DNA of 20,270 bases from UPXZ01 sp018055865 (GCA_964292695.1 CAXYWB010000038.1:1-20270), one strand, 5' to 3'; positions 1 through 9,528 are shown, counted from the first letter of the stretch. Program-made: numbers and translations. Notes: generated by a model from the sequence alone, not told the origin.

Positions 1-33
1 TCGGGAGAACACGCCATTAATCATTACCTTATG

Positions 34-52
34 TGTCAAAAGTATTTTGACA
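34..52. repeat. Perfect short inverted repeat downstream of the last gene
   Basis: TGTCAAAA (34-41) and TTTTGACA (45-52) form a perfect 8-bp inverted repeat with a 3-base loop. It lies 65 bp past the stop of the fasciclin lipoprotein gene. No T-run follows it on the minus strand, so it is a poor intrinsic terminator. On the minus strand the same bases contain TACTTTTG (44 to 37), which fits the Bacteroidota -7 box TAnnTTTG, but no TTTG lies about 20 bases upstream. It could be a weak terminator, an operator or part of a promoter for a gene beyond the window edge. The rest of 1-116 shows nothing recognisable. Confidence 0.4.
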
Positions 53-116
53 TGGCTGTTTCATGTTTTATATTTTAACTTATTACCTCTTTTTACTTCG
101 TTACGATAGTATGTAA

Positions 117-1928
117 TCAAATCGCTAAAGAATCCACAGGACATTCTTCCGTAGGCCATATTTCGCAGGGTTTCACATTGGATTCAATCCAGTTTCCTTT
201 CACATCCACACGTGGCCAGAGTTGGTTTTCATCTACCGGTATAAATTGTATCATATCCACACTGCCCAACTGTCCTACGCGTCGGTTGGTGGTTGGCTCC
301 AGACGCAACGTATGACGTCCGGTAGTGTAAACCTTGATTATTCCTAAAAGTTTTGAGATAACTACCGAACTGAATTTCTTTGCGTTGTACATTTTATAGC
401 CATCGAGTTCGGCAACTTCGGGTGCCGACGAAATTGCAGCCGGAGCATACAACGACATATCGAAAATATAGGGCAGTATCTGGTCGTCTTTTCCTTCCTG
501 TTTGAAAGAAGTTTTTATGTAACATTCAAGTTCGCGGCGGTAGCATATCCAGACCTTGTAACTTGTGCCCTCTTCGCTTCCGATAAGTACGGGAGTTTTC
601 ATTTCCATCCATTGTATAGCTCCCAGGTCAAGGTTGAACCGGAGATAATCGGCATACACATACTGCGACTTGTCGTCGAAGGCAGCAATGGATTGAGGTA
701 CGGTTCCACAATAGTAATGGATTTGCTGCTGTGCTAAAGGAGTACCTGATTTGAATTTCCAGTCAATTTCAGAAAGATCGCCGGGATTGTAATCTGCTGC
801 ACAGCCGGGTTTGCGGAAGTTTCGCAGTGCCATGATCTCGGGTTGTTCGGCTATGTCCCAGTAAATGCGGTAAGCCGAGCGTATCTTAATCTGAATATTG
901 CCGTTAATTTTTTGAATTACACCATTGGAGCACGTCCAGTCTGAATATTCGCTTTTTCTGTCTAAGGGAATTCCCGGTTCTGTGGTCTGTCCTAAATTGA
1001 GTTCGTTGAGTAAAATATTGGTTTCGGTATTACTGATAGCGCGGGTAAAGGTAATAACCTGATTTCTCACTAAAGTTTCGAGGCTTGAAACCACCAGCAA
1101 ATCAGCAACATACTGCAAACGCGAAACTGCGTGGTAACCAATATAATTTCTGAGAAGCGAGTCTTCGTTTTCTATCGCCGGGGTATTTGCTTTCAGATCG
1201 GCTATTAATTCATCCAGATTATTTATGCCGGCTGAAGAATACGCTTCGTTGTCCTGTATAAAGAGGGTTTTCCATTCACCCTTCACGTTTGTAGAAAGTA
1301 ATTCAGCCAGTCCTGAACGCTCAAATGCTTCTTTATACAGTGAGAATTTATCGTCAGGCAGGGCACGTACTCTCTCAGTAATTGTTTCGGTAACCGGATC
1401 GGGTGGAGTAAGTAGTTGGTCGATAATGTGTAAGTGCCCGTTACTTGCTTTAATGTCGCGCGGCGACAAAATGCCGGCTTGCCTGTTTATACGGATATCT
1501 TCGCCTACCTGCTTGGTAGTAAGATAAGAACCTGCAAAGTTAGGATATGCCATACGTCCATCTACGAAACCATCCGTTGTTAAACTGTCGGAATTGTTGG
1601 TCACGTTCAGCAGGTGATATTTAATAATATCCATTGCTTCTTCTTTGCTCAGGTCATTGACGGTGGCTTTTCCTGCCTTTTGCAGGTAAGCGGTTACAGC
1701 ATCGTTAGTTGGAGCAAAAAGTGCATAATTTCCATAAGCGTGAACTGTACTTCTCATTTCACTTTTATCAAGAATGGCCAGAAATGACGTCAGATTATTT
1801 TGTACCATCAATTCATCTATTTGCTTATCGTCGGAGATAACAATCTCCTCCACATCTTTCGTACAGTAATTTAGAGTAAGTATGAGTACTAACGCTAAAA
1901 ATAATGAAAATAAATAATTCTTTTTCAT
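117..1928 (-). CDS. Lipoprotein with two fasciclin (FAS1) domains and an unassigned C-terminal half
   Basis: This 603-residue protein is probably an outer-membrane lipoprotein. The signal peptide runs to LTLNYC, with Cys22 as the likely lipidated residue; the Tyr before Cys is unusual but tolerated in Bacteroidota. A first FAS1 domain spans about 36-175, with YALFAPTNDAVTAYL (68-82) and NGHLHIIDQLL (163-173) matching the H1 and H2 signatures of the family. A more divergent second FAS1 domain spans about 185-345 (TLFIQDNEAY at 221-230, NGVIQKING at 335-343). Residues 350-603 fit no family I can name; GRHTLRLE (537-544) and VDMIQFIPVD (557-566) resemble the last strands of a jelly-roll carbohydrate-binding fold. 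It follows the SusD-like gene by 119 bp and is the fourth gene of the uptake block. A role as surface glycan-binding or SusCD-accessory protein is inferred from position; FAS1 domains are generally adhesion modules. A strict enzymatic role looks unlikely. Confidence 0.85.
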   Translation of the reverse strand: MKKNYLFSLFLALVLILTLNYCTKDVEEIVISDDKQIDELMVQNNLTSFLAILDKSEMRSTVHAYGNYALFAPTNDAVTAYLQKAGKATVNDLSKEEAMDIIKYHLLNVTNNSDSLTTDGFVDGRMAYPNFAGSYLTTKQVGEDIRINRQAGILSPRDIKASNGHLHIIDQLLTPPDPVTETITERVRALPDDKFSLYKEAFERSGLAELLSTNVKGEWKTLFIQDNEAYSSAGINNLDELIADLKANTPAIENEDSLLRNYIGYHAVSRLQYVADLLVVSSLETLVRNQVITFTRAISNTETNILLNELNLGQTTEPGIPLDRKSEYSDWTCSNGVIQKINGNIQIKIRSAYRIYWDIAEQPEIMALRNFRKPGCAADYNPGDLSEIDWKFKSGTPLAQQQIHYYCGTVPQSIAAFDDKSQYVYADYLRFNLDLGAIQWMEMKTPVLIGSEEGTSYKVWICYRRELECYIKTSFKQEGKDDQILPYIFDMSLYAPAAISSAPEVAELDGYKMYNAKKFSSVVISKLLGIIKVYTTGRHTLRLEPTTNRRVGQLGSVDMIQFIPVDENQLWPRVDVKGNWIESNVKPCEIWPTEECPVDSLAI

Positions 1929-1969
1929 GGGTAATTGAATGTTTTTTTGTTCTCACGGAACCAGCATGT

Positions 1970-1991
1970 CAAATCTATAACAATTTTATAG
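1970..1991 (-). promoter_or_regulatory. Candidate -7 box and small AT-rich hairpin before the second fasciclin gene
   Basis: On the minus strand TAGATTTG (1977 to 1970) matches the Bacteroidota -7 consensus TAnnTTTG and would give a leader of about 35 bases before the start at 1928. No TTTG is present about 20 bases upstream. The box overlaps a perfect 6-bp inverted repeat, CTATAA (1975-1980) and TTATAG (1986-1991), with a 5-base loop. It could give the gene some transcription independent of SusC/SusD, or the hairpin could simply be an intercistronic structure. Confidence 0.25.
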
Positions 1992-2047
1992 AACAGCCGG
2001 ATTTATGTTCATATCTTAAAATAATGATTTATATTATTCTCGATGAA

Positions 2048-3676
2048 TTATTTCAAATAGAAATCATTTTGTACCAGATTTTTATTTCGTTGCAGTTCAC
2101 CTGAATTTATCGGTAAATATAAACTGCCTTGATTTGTTTGCCATTTGCTTTGAATAATGGAAGTTTTTTCGGGTGGCGATGCAAGAACGACCATTCGCAG
2201 CAGGTAGCCCATGGTTCGTTCGCTGAAATTGTCGCGCTGAGCCATACGAATAAGGTCAAACCAGCGTTTTCCTTCAAAAGTAAGTTCACGTGTTCGTTCA
2301 GCCAGAACGAATTCTTCCATCGTTTTTGCATCGAGTTCACCTACGTGTTTATAAAACAAATCGGTTGATTCCGGTGCATTGCCGCGTGCCCGGATTTTTT
2401 GTACCAATTCAAGAGCTTGTAGTAATTGTTCCTGATTGTTGTTTGCCATCGCTTTTTGGGTCAATGCTTCAGCTTTCATCAGCATTACATCAGCAAGCCG
2501 GTAAAAAATCCAGTTGCTGTTGGATGTTGAAGTGGTACGCCATTGCACCGGTGAAGAGGTATTGTTCAGTCCTGCCCATTTCCACACGAATTTTCCCTGG
2601 AATGCAATGCCTTCGGTACGGATGTCTCTCCAGATTCTGTCAATATTCGATGGGATAAAGTATTCATTGGAGAAACTTGCCTGATTGACTTCAATCTGAT
2701 TAGCTACATTGGCACTGAACATCGATACAAACGGATTGATGTATGTTGATGGATTTTGCAATTCAAAGATGCTTTCCACACTGTTTCCCTGAGCATACGT
2801 GGTATTGAACATGGCAACTACGTCGCCCTGCTGAGCTTCGTAAACTGTGTCGGTACGGCCTGTTTCAATATTATAACTTAATACTTCTGTTCGGGCTACC
2901 GGCACTAACGAGTATTGCCCCGATTCGATTACGCGGGTAGTCATATCAATACATTTATCGAATTCACCTTTCCAAAGGTAAATGTCAGCCAGCAAACTTG
3001 CCCAGCCGTAATAATTTATACGTCCTTTGTTCGGATTTGCACCTTCCTGCTGGGAGGCAGTGGTATTATCATATTTTGTAGGGATATTGCTTTCAATCGC
3101 TTCGAGCGAAGTTATGAGATTATCTATAATTATTTTACCATCTGTTTTGGGTAGTGAAAAATCCTGATAATCGTAAATACTGGCTGTTACGGAATAGGGA
3201 ACATCGCGGAATGTGCGCACCAGATAGAAATACATTAACGATCGGATGCTTGTAACCTCGGCTATGTATTCGTTAAGCAGTCTTTCTGAAAACGACTCGT
3301 CAATATCCAGTACTGCCGGAGCAAGTTCTATTACAGTATTACATTGGTTTATCACTTTGTAAAACGAAGCCCAGTCGGTGTAGGTATTTGTTGATGTAAT
3401 TTCACCGGTGTTAAGAGCTACCAGATCAGGTCTTGCTGCACTTGCGGGTGTTGCCATTTCGGCACGCATTTCACCCCAAACAAAATACTCCTGCATCATT
3501 TTGGAATCAAGCATCTGCGAATAACATCCCAAAACGGCAGCCCGAACTTCTTCTTTGGTTTTCCAGTAACGTTCGCGCACCACTCCGTCTTCAGGCTGTA
3601 CATCTAACCAGGTGTCGCAGGAGCTGATTAAAATAACGCTCGAAAATATAATAGTTAGTTGAATGAATTTTTTCAT
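2048..3676 (-). CDS. SusD-like outer-membrane glycan-binding lipoprotein
   Basis: This is a SusD/RagB-family lipoprotein, the lid that pairs with the SusC-like transporter encoded directly upstream and helps capture oligosaccharide at the cell surface. I place the start at 3676 (542 residues) and not at the in-frame ATG at 3712. From 3676 the protein begins MKKFIQLTII and reaches the lipobox ISSC at Cys20, followed by DTWLDVQPED, the typical SusD opening. The longer version would put extra charged residues in front of a complete signal peptide, and an A-rich stretch precedes the 3676 ATG. The N-terminal helical region includes EEVRAAVLGCYSQML (42-56). The C-terminal SusD hallmark is LAERTRELTFEGKRWFDLIR (458-477). 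The C-terminus YLPINSGELQRNKNL is also typical. Residues that would define sugar specificity cannot be read from sequence alone. It is separated from the SusC-like gene by 67 bp and is surely co-transcribed with it. Confidence 0.95.
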   Translation of the reverse strand: MKKFIQLTIIFSSVILISSCDTWLDVQPEDGVVRERYWKTKEEVRAAVLGCYSQMLDSKMMQEYFVWGEMRAEMATPASAARPDLVALNTGEITSTNTYTDWASFYKVINQCNTVIELAPAVLDIDESFSERLLNEYIAEVTSIRSLMYFYLVRTFRDVPYSVTASIYDYQDFSLPKTDGKIIIDNLITSLEAIESNIPTKYDNTTASQQEGANPNKGRINYYGWASLLADIYLWKGEFDKCIDMTTRVIESGQYSLVPVARTEVLSYNIETGRTDTVYEAQQGDVVAMFNTTYAQGNSVESIFELQNPSTYINPFVSMFSANVANQIEVNQASFSNEYFIPSNIDRIWRDIRTEGIAFQGKFVWKWAGLNNTSSPVQWRTTSTSNSNWIFYRLADVMLMKAEALTQKAMANNNQEQLLQALELVQKIRARGNAPESTDLFYKHVGELDAKTMEEFVLAERTRELTFEGKRWFDLIRMAQRDNFSERTMGYLLRMVVLASPPEKTSIIQSKWQTNQGSLYLPINSGELQRNKNLVQNDFYLK

Positions 3677-3743
3677 ATATTTTTTATTATGAATGATGAA
3701 TAGTTTTTTCAATCCTCTTTTTTTAATGCTGAGAATAATTTAA

Positions 3744-6700
3744 TCAGAAAGATATATTAAATCCAAACATATAACTTTTGGGAATCGGCGCACGTGCATT
3801 GTCCTGAAAACTACCGAGTCTGATTTCGGGATCCTGTCCGGTATAATTTGTCATGAGCAATACATTTTGCATGGTATAATATATGTACAATTCCTGCAAT
3901 TTCAACTGTGTAATTAATTTTCTGGGGAAACTATAGCGTAGTGTGAATGACTTCCAGCGGATAAACGATCCGTCTTCCACAAAACGATCGGATGCCAGCC
4001 AGTTGTAACCCTGTGCATGCAGCGCACGAGGTAGTAAGCCGACGGGTGCTTCTTCCGGATTCGGATACTCGTGATGCCAGCGGCGCAAAGTGGAAGTTGC
4101 CTGATTGTCAAAACCATACATATTTTCGAGCGACATACGGGCTGCGTTTACAATATTGTTGCCGTAGCGGTAGTGAAATACCGTATTCAGCGATAAGTTT
4201 CTCCATTTGATAGAAGGTGTAAGTCCGCCATAAAACAACGGATTATAGTCACCCAAATACACAATATCCTGATAATTAATCTGTCCGTCACTGTTGATGT
4301 CAACATAACGTGCATCGCCGGGCTGGAAGGTGTAGTTGATGGTAGGATATCCGAATTTCATATAGAGCGGTATCGTATTACCATTTTCATCGGTGGTGGT
4401 TATTTGTTTTCCATCGCTGCCAATGGCAATGGTCTGGTCTTTATTTAAATAAACGCCGTCGTATTTATATCCGTAAAATGCTCCCCTGGGCTGTCCGGCT
4501 ACAATGCGTGTAATGTATGCTCCATTTGAACTCCAGTCATCAAAATTATCCAAATCAGCATATTCCGAAAGTTCAGTAATTGCATTTTCTTCTTTTGCCA
4601 CATTGAAAACGAAACTTACGCTTAAGTCCTTGGTTTTTATGGGAGTATAGCTTACACTGAGCTCCCAGCCTTTGTTTTGGAGCGTTCCGAAATTCAACGC
4701 CATGGTCGAGAAGCCCGAAGATGTCGGAATATATGTTCTTGAGCTGTACTGATCTTTCGTAGTTCGGATATAATAGTCGAATTCAACATTTAATTTATAA
4801 TCAAATGCTACAAAGTTCAATCCGTAGTTATTCTGAAACGAACGTTCCCATCGCAGTTCTTTAAGTTCGAGTGAAGAAGGATAAGATGTTGATTCACCTA
4901 AATATCCGTAGCTGTAGGTGCTATATCGGTTGAAATACAGATAATCCGCATCGGGACTTTTACCTGTGATACCGTATGATGCACGCAAGGAAAAGTCATT
5001 GAGCCATTTTTCAGTCCAGGGTTTAATCCATGGTTCACCCGAAATGCGCCAGCGACCTGACATGGCAGGAAAAATACCATACCGGTAATTTTTACCAAAG
5101 CGGGAGTCACCGTTCAGGGCTAAATTCCCGAATATCGTATAACGGTCAAGCAAGGTGTAATTCACGTTCGTATAAGCGCTCATGCTTCGTTGTTGTCCAA
5201 TTCCTGAACTTAGTCCTCCATCAAGAATATAATAATTGACCGGATCAGTCAGGTAATTTGAAGGAGAACCTGCCGTTTCCACATCCAGCGAAAAACTTTC
5301 GCGTGAATAGGTGTTTAAGCCTAAAAGCGCAATCAGACGATGTTTATCTTCCTGTAACTGAGGTGTAAAATAAAGTTTATTGAAAGTTTGAATAACAAAA
5401 GATTCGGGTTCAGAAACGGAAGCTGCATTAAAATAGCGTGTATCGTACCAGTTTACCCCTGAAGCTGTCTGGGTAAGAAATTTTTCTTTACGGTCGTTGC
5501 CCACATCGAATCCCACATCAAAGGTATATCGCCAGGTTGTATTCGGAGTGATTGAAAGTAATAAATGGGGAATAACTTTTTCACTTTTGATTTTGAAATT
5601 TCCCAGATTTGCCAAAGCTACCGGATTGAAAATATTAGGATAAGATCCCTGAGGACCATTAATTGGTGTAAAATAGGTAGGCATTTGTACACCAAGTTCG
5701 TTGAATTCGTATATACCCTGGTTGGGCATCATGGTATAGGCACGTGAGCGAACATCATTTCGTTCGTCGCCGCTTGGCAGAAAATTGCGTCGGTTATCGG
5801 AATGAGTATATGCAATGTCGGCCGAGAATTTGATTTTATCGGACACAAAATAGTCCAGGTTCAATCGGGTATTGAAACGCGAAAGTCCGGTGCCGATTGT
5901 GTTACCTCTGGCATTGTAATATCCTGCCGAAAAAGAATAACGTACTTTTGAACTACCACCACGCACAGACAAGTTGTAATCCTGATTGTAACCGGTTTGC
6001 GAAACGGCTTTCACCCAATCGGTGTTGTTTTGGTAATTGTAGAAAGTATACGGATCGCGCGGGTCATAAGAGAAAGGTTTTCCGGTAACTGTAAGTAAAT
6101 CAAGCGGTCTGCCTGTGTTCATATACGATTCCAATATCATGGTTGAATATTCGTCGCCCGAGAGTGTAGGAATCGCATCAGGTTGTGGTGAGAATCCGGT
6201 TTTTGCTATGAATGAGATTTTGGGCTGTGAAATCGTACCGCGTCGGGTAGTAATCTGCAGCACTCCGTTGGCAGCTTTTGAGCCCCAAATTGCTGTTGCT
6301 GCAGCATCTTTTAACACTACAATATCCTTGATATCTGCCGGTGCAACGTTCAGAAGCTGTGAAAATTCTTCTTCAGTAGCCGTGGAAAAATCAAAATCGG
6401 CACCTACGACTGTTTCAAGCGGAATACCATCCACCACAATCATTGGTTGGTTGTTTCCACTGATAGAAGTAATACCCCTGATTCGAATGGACATACCACT
6501 TCCCGGTTCACCGGAATTAGCCATGATATCAACACCGGCCATTCGACCCTGGAGTGCCTCATCGACAGAAGCAACGTTCAGTTCGCTAATCTCATCTGCA
6601 CTCAGTTTCGAAATAGCCATCGAAATATCGCGCTCATCAATATCAAGAGAACCGACTCTTTGTTTGGGTTTTGCTCTTACTACTATTTCCTTCAACTGGT

Positions 6701-7022
6701 CCATCTCATACAGTGTAATTTTGATGGCGGTATTCTCGCCAACAACCATCTGCTGTTTTTTGTATCCGACGAAGCTAAATGACAATGTATTTTTATTACT
6801 CGAAACCAATATACTGAAATTTCCATCAAGATTCGTAACTACCCCATTCACAGTACGATTATCGGAATTTATTTCAGCTACTGTGGCGCCCACTATTGGC
6901 AGATCATCTGTAGCTGATATTACAGTACCTCGAACTAAAATTTTTCCTCCCTGTGCAAAAATAATTTCTGTGGACAGAAGCAATATTGTAATGAGAATAA
7001 TAATTTTTCCTGTATTTTTCAT
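3744..7022 (-). CDS. SusC-like TonB-dependent outer-membrane transporter
   Basis: This 1092-residue protein is a TonB-linked outer-membrane transporter of the SusC/RagA family that imports oligosaccharides using energy from TonB/ExbBD. A Sec signal peptide covers about residues 1-24. A carboxypeptidase-regulatory-like beta-sandwich (about 28-105) includes the signature NLDGNFSI (64-71). The segment LKEIVVRAKPK (110-120) lies where a TonB box is expected. The plug (about 130-262) has SVDEALQGRMAGVDI (152-166), IRIRGITSISG (179-189) and the SusC hallmark DIVVLKDAAATAIWGSKAANG (split here as DIVVLKDAA, 233-241, and ATAIWGSKAANG, 242-253). The rest is the 22-strand barrel, ending in the aromatic FGFNISF. 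Late in the barrel, DINSDGQINYQDIVYLGDYN is a loop shared by many SusC proteins. There is no N-terminal STN domain, so it is not a sigma/anti-sigma signalling transducer. Its length is normal for the family. It lies between the large fasciclin lipoprotein gene (67 bp upstream) and the SusD-like gene. Confidence 0.97.
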   Translation of the reverse strand: MKNTGKIIILITILLLSTEIIFAQGGKILVRGTVISATDDLPIVGATVAEINSDNRTVNGVVTNLDGNFSILVSSNKNTLSFSFVGYKKQQMVVGENTAIKITLYEMDQLKEIVVRAKPKQRVGSLDIDERDISMAISKLSADEISELNVASVDEALQGRMAGVDIMANSGEPGSGMSIRIRGITSISGNNQPMIVVDGIPLETVVGADFDFSTATEEEFSQLLNVAPADIKDIVVLKDAAATAIWGSKAANGVLQITTRRGTISQPKISFIAKTGFSPQPDAIPTLSGDEYSTMILESYMNTGRPLDLLTVTGKPFSYDPRDPYTFYNYQNNTDWVKAVSQTGYNQDYNLSVRGGSSKVRYSFSAGYYNARGNTIGTGLSRFNTRLNLDYFVSDKIKFSADIAYTHSDNRRNFLPSGDERNDVRSRAYTMMPNQGIYEFNELGVQMPTYFTPINGPQGSYPNIFNPVALANLGNFKIKSEKVIPHLLLSITPNTTWRYTFDVGFDVGNDRKEKFLTQTASGVNWYDTRYFNAASVSEPESFVIQTFNKLYFTPQLQEDKHRLIALLGLNTYSRESFSLDVETAGSPSNYLTDPVNYYILDGGLSSGIGQQRSMSAYTNVNYTLLDRYTIFGNLALNGDSRFGKNYRYGIFPAMSGRWRISGEPWIKPWTEKWLNDFSLRASYGITGKSPDADYLYFNRYSTYSYGYLGESTSYPSSLELKELRWERSFQNNYGLNFVAFDYKLNVEFDYYIRTTKDQYSSRTYIPTSSGFSTMALNFGTLQNKGWELSVSYTPIKTKDLSVSFVFNVAKEENAITELSEYADLDNFDDWSSNGAYITRIVAGQPRGAFYGYKYDGVYLNKDQTIAIGSDGKQITTTDENGNTIPLYMKFGYPTINYTFQPGDARYVDINSDGQINYQDIVYLGDYNPLFYGGLTPSIKWRNLSLNTVFHYRYGNNIVNAARMSLENMYGFDNQATSTLRRWHHEYPNPEEAPVGLLPRALHAQGYNWLASDRFVEDGSFIRWKSFTLRYSFPRKLITQLKLQELYIYYTMQNVLLMTNYTGQDPEIRLGSFQDNARAPIPKSYMFGFNISF

Positions 7023-7089
7023 ACGATATAGAATTGTTTAATTAAGATTTCAACGAATGAAATCATTACATACTGGAATTTTTGTTTAC

Positions 7090-9528
7090 CTAATTTAATG
7101 TAAAGGAGAAATAATTATTTACTTCGTGCAGCATGGCTCTGCAAGCGATGCGATTGCTGCGGTAGTTGTTAGGAATTGATGTACCGGTCGGTTTACCACG
7201 CTGTACCCGCATGGTGCCTGAAACTTTGGCTGTAACCAAAACTTTAGTGCCTTGTACTACATTTTGAGGTAGCCAGCTCAACAATCCGTTACTGCTTTTA
7301 CTTACTTCTATTAGTAAGCTTTGGTTTGTAAGTCCAAGTCTTTCATCATTCACTTTTGCCATTAATGGTACCAGTGCTTTGTTCAGTGAGTTTGCATTAG
7401 CCGGATACAGGAATCTTTTATTGTCGTCAACAAAAACACGCCCCTGAATGATATGTGAATTAATAAAAAACGCGGCTCTGGCAAATGCCTGCGGGTAAGC
7501 AGAACTAATGGAATCGATAGGTGGAATTACCTTTGCAGTGATGGCCGATTGCATGGCGGTATTATTCGGCATTAAAACTGTATAAAACTGCTCTGTGCTT
7601 ATTCCGTCCAATGCTGTGCTGGTAGCATCATCGGGATATGTTTTTATACATCTTTGCAGATAATCCACAAAAAGTTTTACGTTCGGGTTTTGCGCACGTG
7701 CCCGGTTGAGATACTCCCAAAGCGTTAAATCTTTGAACTTGCTATCGTCGCTTGCGCCGGTCACGCGCGGTGAGTATTGCAGAGGCTGATCGGCTTTCCA
7801 AACTGTACCGTTCAGATAAGTTTCATCCAGTTTTGTCAGGTTTACAAAGGTATTATCTTCAATATTACCGGCTGCCTGTATCTGATTGTTTTTATACCGC
7901 ACCGGATCACCGTAGCTTGTTACTGCAAAATTCCAGTTGTCTTCGTTTGAAATTCCGGTGGTTGAAAAATCGTTAATCTCGGAGTTTACTTCTTCGTTCA
8001 CTAATCCTTCGAATATATGTTCGCGAAGTAAACGTGTCAGACGGCTGTTTGCTGTGACACCGCTTACCGAATGTGCAAAGGTATTGTTACTGGCTGTATA
8101 TGAAAAACCATCGTCTCTGAGTAGCTGGTCATCGAATGTAATGAGGGTGTAGCGTTCTGAAATAAAACCGTTTAATACGCATTTTTGAAGATCTTCGCGC
8201 AGCGAGGTGTTAAAGTTGTTTACAAAACCTATGTTTGCCCATTGGTGAGCCGGATTGAGAAACAACTCAGAATATACCGATTCGAATATTCTGCTTTTGA
8301 TTACCTCGTTGCTTTTATACACAAATCCATTGCTTGCCAGTGTAGCTCCATTGATATTGCTTTCAGAAAAAGTCAAACCGCTACTTCCCGATCCGTTCAA
8401 ATAATCGCCGTTACCGTTTACCGAGTTGGCATAATTTGCCGGCCAAACCAGCGATGGCACCATGTGCGACTGAATTAATGTCCTGATAACTTCGCGCGGT
8501 AATTCATTTGTATTTGCATAATATTTCAAAATCCGGTTTTGCAAATACTCATCCAGTTTGGGACCAGTAGGTAATATCAAAGAATATCCACTTCTTTCGG
8601 GGCTGTAAATGCCGCTTTCATCCAGTACGTTTTCGAGGTTTAACGAATAGTTCAGTCCGGTGTAAAATTTTATGAATATTCTATCAATCGTTTCTTTGGG
8701 CATTATCTTTTGCAGCGATTTGAGTAAAGTGGGAACGGTTACTTCTGAGTACGATCTGAAAAGATAATCACCATAAGCGTCTTTAGTATCTACCAACGAC
8801 TTGAACAAGCTGTTTTCAGGTTTTTTTAATATATCTGCTATGTTGTCCAAGGGTAAATTTACCGTTGATACTTCATGAATGATGCCGTTTTCAGCACGCA
8901 TATCTGCGGTTATGACTTCTCCACCCTGTATGTTTTTTCCGGAATATGGTACATCCGGGAAAAACACGTTGTAATCCACTGCCGACAAAGCCGGATTGAA
9001 GGAGGTGAAAAAAGCATTCGTGAAGGTAGGTATGAATTTGTAATTGTTGCTTGAAGTATTCCATCCATTTTCCATTGTTTGATCCACAACCCATTCGTTG
9101 TTATACTCGGGATCGCGGTATGGTAGTGCATAATACTGTGTTTTGTATTTATATCTACCTTGTACTCCAATAGAGTCCAACGTGAATGTACTGTAAGAAA
9201 TTGAATAGGCAACAATTTTTTCAATTTCCGGATATGGAATATCTGCTACAGAATTATAGCCATGGGTGGACAAATATGTGGCGAACGCATCATCGTTGGG
9301 CGCAAAAACAGTGTAAAGCCCTGCACCTTTTAATACAGAAGCATATAAAGTGCTGTCGATACATTGCAAATATTTTGTAAAACGGCCTTTTTCCTGCAAT
9401 ACAGTATAAATAGGAGGTTCGAGCCAGCTTGGTTCTGCAAAATATTCTTCTTTGTCGTTGTTGCATCCTGAGACAATCAGCAACAGGCAAAGCATCAGCA
9501 TGGAATAGATTTTGGTTTTGATGGTCAT
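7090..9528 (-). CDS. Large lipoprotein with about four tandem fasciclin (FAS1) repeats
   Basis: This 812-residue protein is likely an outer-membrane lipoprotein: the signal peptide ends at VSGC with Cys22 lipidated, followed by the charged NNDKEE. Four FAS1-like repeats can be picked out. Repeat 1 (about 38-228) has LYTVFAPNDDAFATYL (71-86) and NGIIHEVSTVNLP (214-226). Repeat 2 (about 232-412) has YSLILPTGPKLDEYL (315-329) and NGFVYKSNEVI (400-410). Repeat 3 (about 413-585) is divergent, around RYTLITFDDQLL (459-470). Repeat 4 (about 610-812) has FYTVLMPNNTAMQSAI (648-663) and ends ACRAMLHEVNNYF (795-807). No catalytic domain is visible. It is the first gene after a 341-bp gap with promoter-like features, and SusC follows 67 bp later. 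That position, ahead of SusC, is unusual for a PUL binding protein. A role in surface capture of glycan, or as a third component of the SusCD complex, is inference from position and FAS1 adhesion biology. Confidence 0.85.
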   Translation of the reverse strand: MTIKTKIYSMLMLCLLLIVSGCNNDKEEYFAEPSWLEPPIYTVLQEKGRFTKYLQCIDSTLYASVLKGAGLYTVFAPNDDAFATYLSTHGYNSVADIPYPEIEKIVAYSISYSTFTLDSIGVQGRYKYKTQYYALPYRDPEYNNEWVVDQTMENGWNTSSNNYKFIPTFTNAFFTSFNPALSAVDYNVFFPDVPYSGKNIQGGEVITADMRAENGIIHEVSTVNLPLDNIADILKKPENSLFKSLVDTKDAYGDYLFRSYSEVTVPTLLKSLQKIMPKETIDRIFIKFYTGLNYSLNLENVLDESGIYSPERSGYSLILPTGPKLDEYLQNRILKYYANTNELPREVIRTLIQSHMVPSLVWPANYANSVNGNGDYLNGSGSSGLTFSESNINGATLASNGFVYKSNEVIKSRIFESVYSELFLNPAHQWANIGFVNNFNTSLREDLQKCVLNGFISERYTLITFDDQLLRDDGFSYTASNNTFAHSVSGVTANSRLTRLLREHIFEGLVNEEVNSEINDFSTTGISNEDNWNFAVTSYGDPVRYKNNQIQAAGNIEDNTFVNLTKLDETYLNGTVWKADQPLQYSPRVTGASDDSKFKDLTLWEYLNRARAQNPNVKLFVDYLQRCIKTYPDDATSTALDGISTEQFYTVLMPNNTAMQSAITAKVIPPIDSISSAYPQAFARAAFFINSHIIQGRVFVDDNKRFLYPANANSLNKALVPLMAKVNDERLGLTNQSLLIEVSKSSNGLLSWLPQNVVQGTKVLVTAKVSGTMRVQRGKPTGTSIPNNYRSNRIACRAMLHEVNNYFSFTLN

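Noticed and set aside
3677..3712. Upstream in-frame ATG for the SusD-like gene
   Set aside because: It would add 12 residues before a complete lipoprotein signal peptide; the internal start gives a normal lipobox at Cys20.
3744..7022. SusC as a sigma/anti-sigma signalling transducer
   Set aside because: There is no STN domain between the signal peptide and the carboxypeptidase-regulatory-like domain, and no FecI/FecR pair in the window.
6115..7041. 308-codon plus-strand open frame opposite the SusC-like gene
   Set aside because: It is wholly antisense to the strongly conserved N-terminal and plug region of SusC, its translation is Ser/Ile-rich without a recognisable domain, and it arises from the codon use of the real gene.
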